Source: Thermomicrobiales bacterium (lineage in GTDB: Bacteria; Chloroflexota; Chloroflexia; Thermomicrobiales; UBA6265). From it: DNA of 6,184 bases. Below the pieces are notes generated by a model. The model saw nothing but the letters and a program-made list of their open reading frames with translations. It was not told where the DNA came from and made no database searches. Location: assembly GCA_020847015.1 (NCBI GenBank), contig JADLCW010000200.1:1-6184 (forward strand). The letters run 5' to 3'. A program made the position numbers and the translations under genes. This document shows, one piece after another, positions 4,764-6,184 of the stretch (position 1 is its first letter; every line of letters starts with the position of its first letter).

Positions 4764-6184
4764 CTACCCGCGATCTGACTCGGCGCGAGCCAGAAATCCG
4801 GGACCGCCGCTCTCCAGATACTCGTCGCGGAACCCGAGCGCCTCGCCGTGCGGGCCGATAACGAACGAGAGACCGCTCGGACCGTAGGCATTTTCGCCCG
4901 GCGGCTGCCAGGAGAAGATGTCGCCATCGAAGTGGGTCAGCGCGTACTCCGTCGGCTGCGGCCCGATCCGCAACGCCAACCCGTCGCCGGCCGCGACGAT
5001 CTCCGTCTCCCCGTAGTACGCGTTCCGGTAGGTTCCCACATACGTTTCCAGCGGGTGGGCGGGCGCCGCGGGCGCCGGCGGTGCGCCCCAGTCGATCCCC
5101 GTGCCGTAGGTGGGAGCCATGATGGCGGCGAAACCGGGGATGGTGATCGCCAGCCAGTCGCGGCTGACCTCGCCGGTTTGGGCGAGATCGAGCACCGAGA
5201 GACAGAGCGCCTCCGGCACGCCCATCGGCGCCCCGTTGGTGAGCGCCAGAACGCCGAACCCGGAACCGGGCAGCAGGTAGTAGGCGGTGGCGGCCCCCAG
5301 CGCGAACGCCCCCGAATGCCCCCACTGCACCGTGCCGAACTCGGTGTAGCTGATGTTGACCCCCAGCCCGTAGAACCCGGCCCGCTCCGCGGCCGGATCG
5401 TGTGGCGGATTGGACAGCGATTGCGGGGTGTGCACCGGGGCCAGCGCCGCGGCCGGGATCACCTGCTTCCCGTCGTAGACGCCCTGTCCCAGCATGAGCC
5501 GCATCCACTGCGCGACATCGCGCGCGCTCGAACTGGCCCCGCCGGCCGGCGATTGCGCGTCCGGGTCGCGCTGCTGGGGCGTCACCTGCCAGACGCCGTC
5601 TTTCCGCACGTGGGGAATGGCGCGATTCGGCCGGGCCATGTAATCGCTGAAGCGCGAACTGGTGTCGGTCATGCCCAGCGGCGCGTAGAGGCGCTCCTGT
5701 GACAAATCCTCCCACGTCCGACCGACCGCCGCAGCAGCCGCCACCGCCGCCGCCGTCAACCCATAATTGGTGTAGAGATAGCCTTCCCGGAAGCTGTACG
5801 CCGGTTCCAGATAGCGCAGCCGGTGCAGGATCTCGGCGCGCTCGAACCCCAGATCTTCCAACAGGTCGCCGGCGTGGTCGCGCAAACCGCTGCGGTGCGA
5901 AAAGAGATCGGCCAGCGAGACCTGCTGCGTCGGCCAGGCGTCGTGCAGCGAGAACCCGGGGGCGACATCGGCCATGCGACTGGTCCAGGACATGGTCCCG
6001 TCGCCGACCACGGATGCGACGACGGTCGAGGCCAGCGACTTCGACACCGACGCGAGCTGGAATACGGTGTCGACGTCGATCGGCGCGTCTTTGCCCAGCT
6101 CGCGCACGCCGAACCCGTCGCTGAACGTCACCGCGTCGTCGTAGACGACCGCGACCGCCATGCCCGGCACGCCGCTGCGCTCCA
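4764..6184 (-). CDS. Beta-lactamase-fold serine hydrolase with DUF3471-like C-terminal domain, N-terminus off-window
   Basis: This is a member of the class C beta-lactamase/penicillin-binding-protein-like serine hydrolase family; 472 residues are visible before the TAG at 4766-4764. The family motifs are complete: SxxK as SVSK (bases 6050-6039, nucleophile Ser and general-base Lys), YxN as YTN (5774-5766) and a third-motif HSG (5318-5310). A SHRSGL segment follows the first motif, as is usual in the family. From about base 5078 to the end, a separate strand-rich segment begins LETYVGTYRNAYYGE and resembles the DUF3471 (PF11954) domain often fused to these hydrolases. The frame runs open through the right edge (ERSGVPGMAVAVVYDD), so the true start and any signal peptide are out of view; probably only a few tens of residues are missing. 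Members include esterases, D-aminopeptidases and peptidases, so a beta-lactam substrate should not be assumed. It lies 35 bases upstream of the secreted alpha/beta hydrolase, suggesting an operon. An Ala-rich helix follows the YTN motif. Confidence 0.9.
   Translation of the reverse strand, partial: ERSGVPGMAVAVVYDDAVTFSDGFGVRELGKDAPIDVDTVFQLASVSKSLASTVVASVVGDGTMSWTSRMADVAPGFSLHDAWPTQQVSLADLFSHRSGLRDHAGDLLEDLGFERAEILHRLRYLEPAYSFREGYLYTNYGLTAAAVAAAAAVGRTWEDLSQERLYAPLGMTDTSSRFSDYMARPNRAIPHVRKDGVWQVTPQQRDPDAQSPAGGASSSARDVAQWMRLMLGQGVYDGKQVIPAAALAPVHTPQSLSNPPHDPAAERAGFYGLGVNISYTEFGTVQWGHSGAFALGAATAYYLLPGSGFGVLALTNGAPMGVPEALCLSVLDLAQTGEVSRDWLAITIPGFAAIMAPTYGTGIDWGAPPAPAAPAHPLETYVGTYRNAYYGETEIVAAGDGLALRIGPQPTEYALTHFDGDIFSWQPPGENAYGPSGLSFVIGPHGEALGFRDEYLESGGPGFLARAESDRG

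Noticed and set aside
4729..5715. Open extension of the alpha/beta hydrolase frame upstream of its GTG, overlapping the serine hydrolase
   Set aside because: The extension is Arg/Gly/Ala-rich and lies over a gene with a complete set of catalytic motifs in another frame. A ribosome-binding site and signal peptide mark the real start at 4728.
5725..5760. Short GCN-repeat-like tract in the serine hydrolase
   Set aside because: It encodes an Ala-rich helix just after the YTN motif (AAAVAAAAAVG), an ordinary feature in GC-rich members; the codons are mixed and not a tandem microsatellite.
4764..6184. Reading the serine hydrolase as an antibiotic-resistance beta-lactamase
   Set aside because: SxxK, YxN and HxG motifs are shared by many esterases and peptidases. 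The DUF3471-like tail and the HSG third motif in place of KTG argue against a dedicated beta-lactamase.

Overview
The window is a compact, GC-rich stretch of bacterial chromosome with four complete genes and two partial ones. No RNA gene, mobile element or CRISPR array is visible, and no gene-free stretch exceeds about 115 bases. Very high GC at third codon positions, GTG and TTG starts and GGAGG ribosome-binding sites mark a high-GC bacterium. The gene mix (peptide-binding protein plus amidase, a DUF1992 protein, MurA, and a serine hydrolase with a DUF3471-like tail) would suit the Thermomicrobia branch of Chloroflexota. That placement is an impression only; an actinobacterium is not excluded.

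Left half, plus strand: the C-terminus of a family-5 (peptide/nickel type) ABC substrate-binding protein; an amidase-signature hydrolase with its Lys-Ser-Ser triad intact; a small DUF1992 protein; and murA, the first committed enzyme of peptidoglycan synthesis. The three complete genes lie in the same reading frame with gaps of 89, 45 and 114 bases. The binding protein and amidase plausibly form one uptake-and-hydrolysis unit. DUF1992 and murA may be read through from it, or murA may have its own promoter in the 114-base gap.

Right half, minus strand: a beta-lactamase-fold serine hydrolase whose N-terminus lies beyond the right edge, followed after 35 bases by a secreted alpha/beta hydrolase with a clear signal peptide. 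These look like a two-gene operon. It converges on murA across a 45-base gap rich in inverted repeats, which may be a weak bidirectional terminator.

Most of the window is ordinary housekeeping and catabolic content, and I found no undescribed system. The points most worth a second look are an 18-residue insertion in MurA relative to the E. coli spacing of active-site residues, the TTG start and leader hairpins of murA, a nested stem between the binding protein and the amidase, and the unusual start region of the DUF1992 gene.
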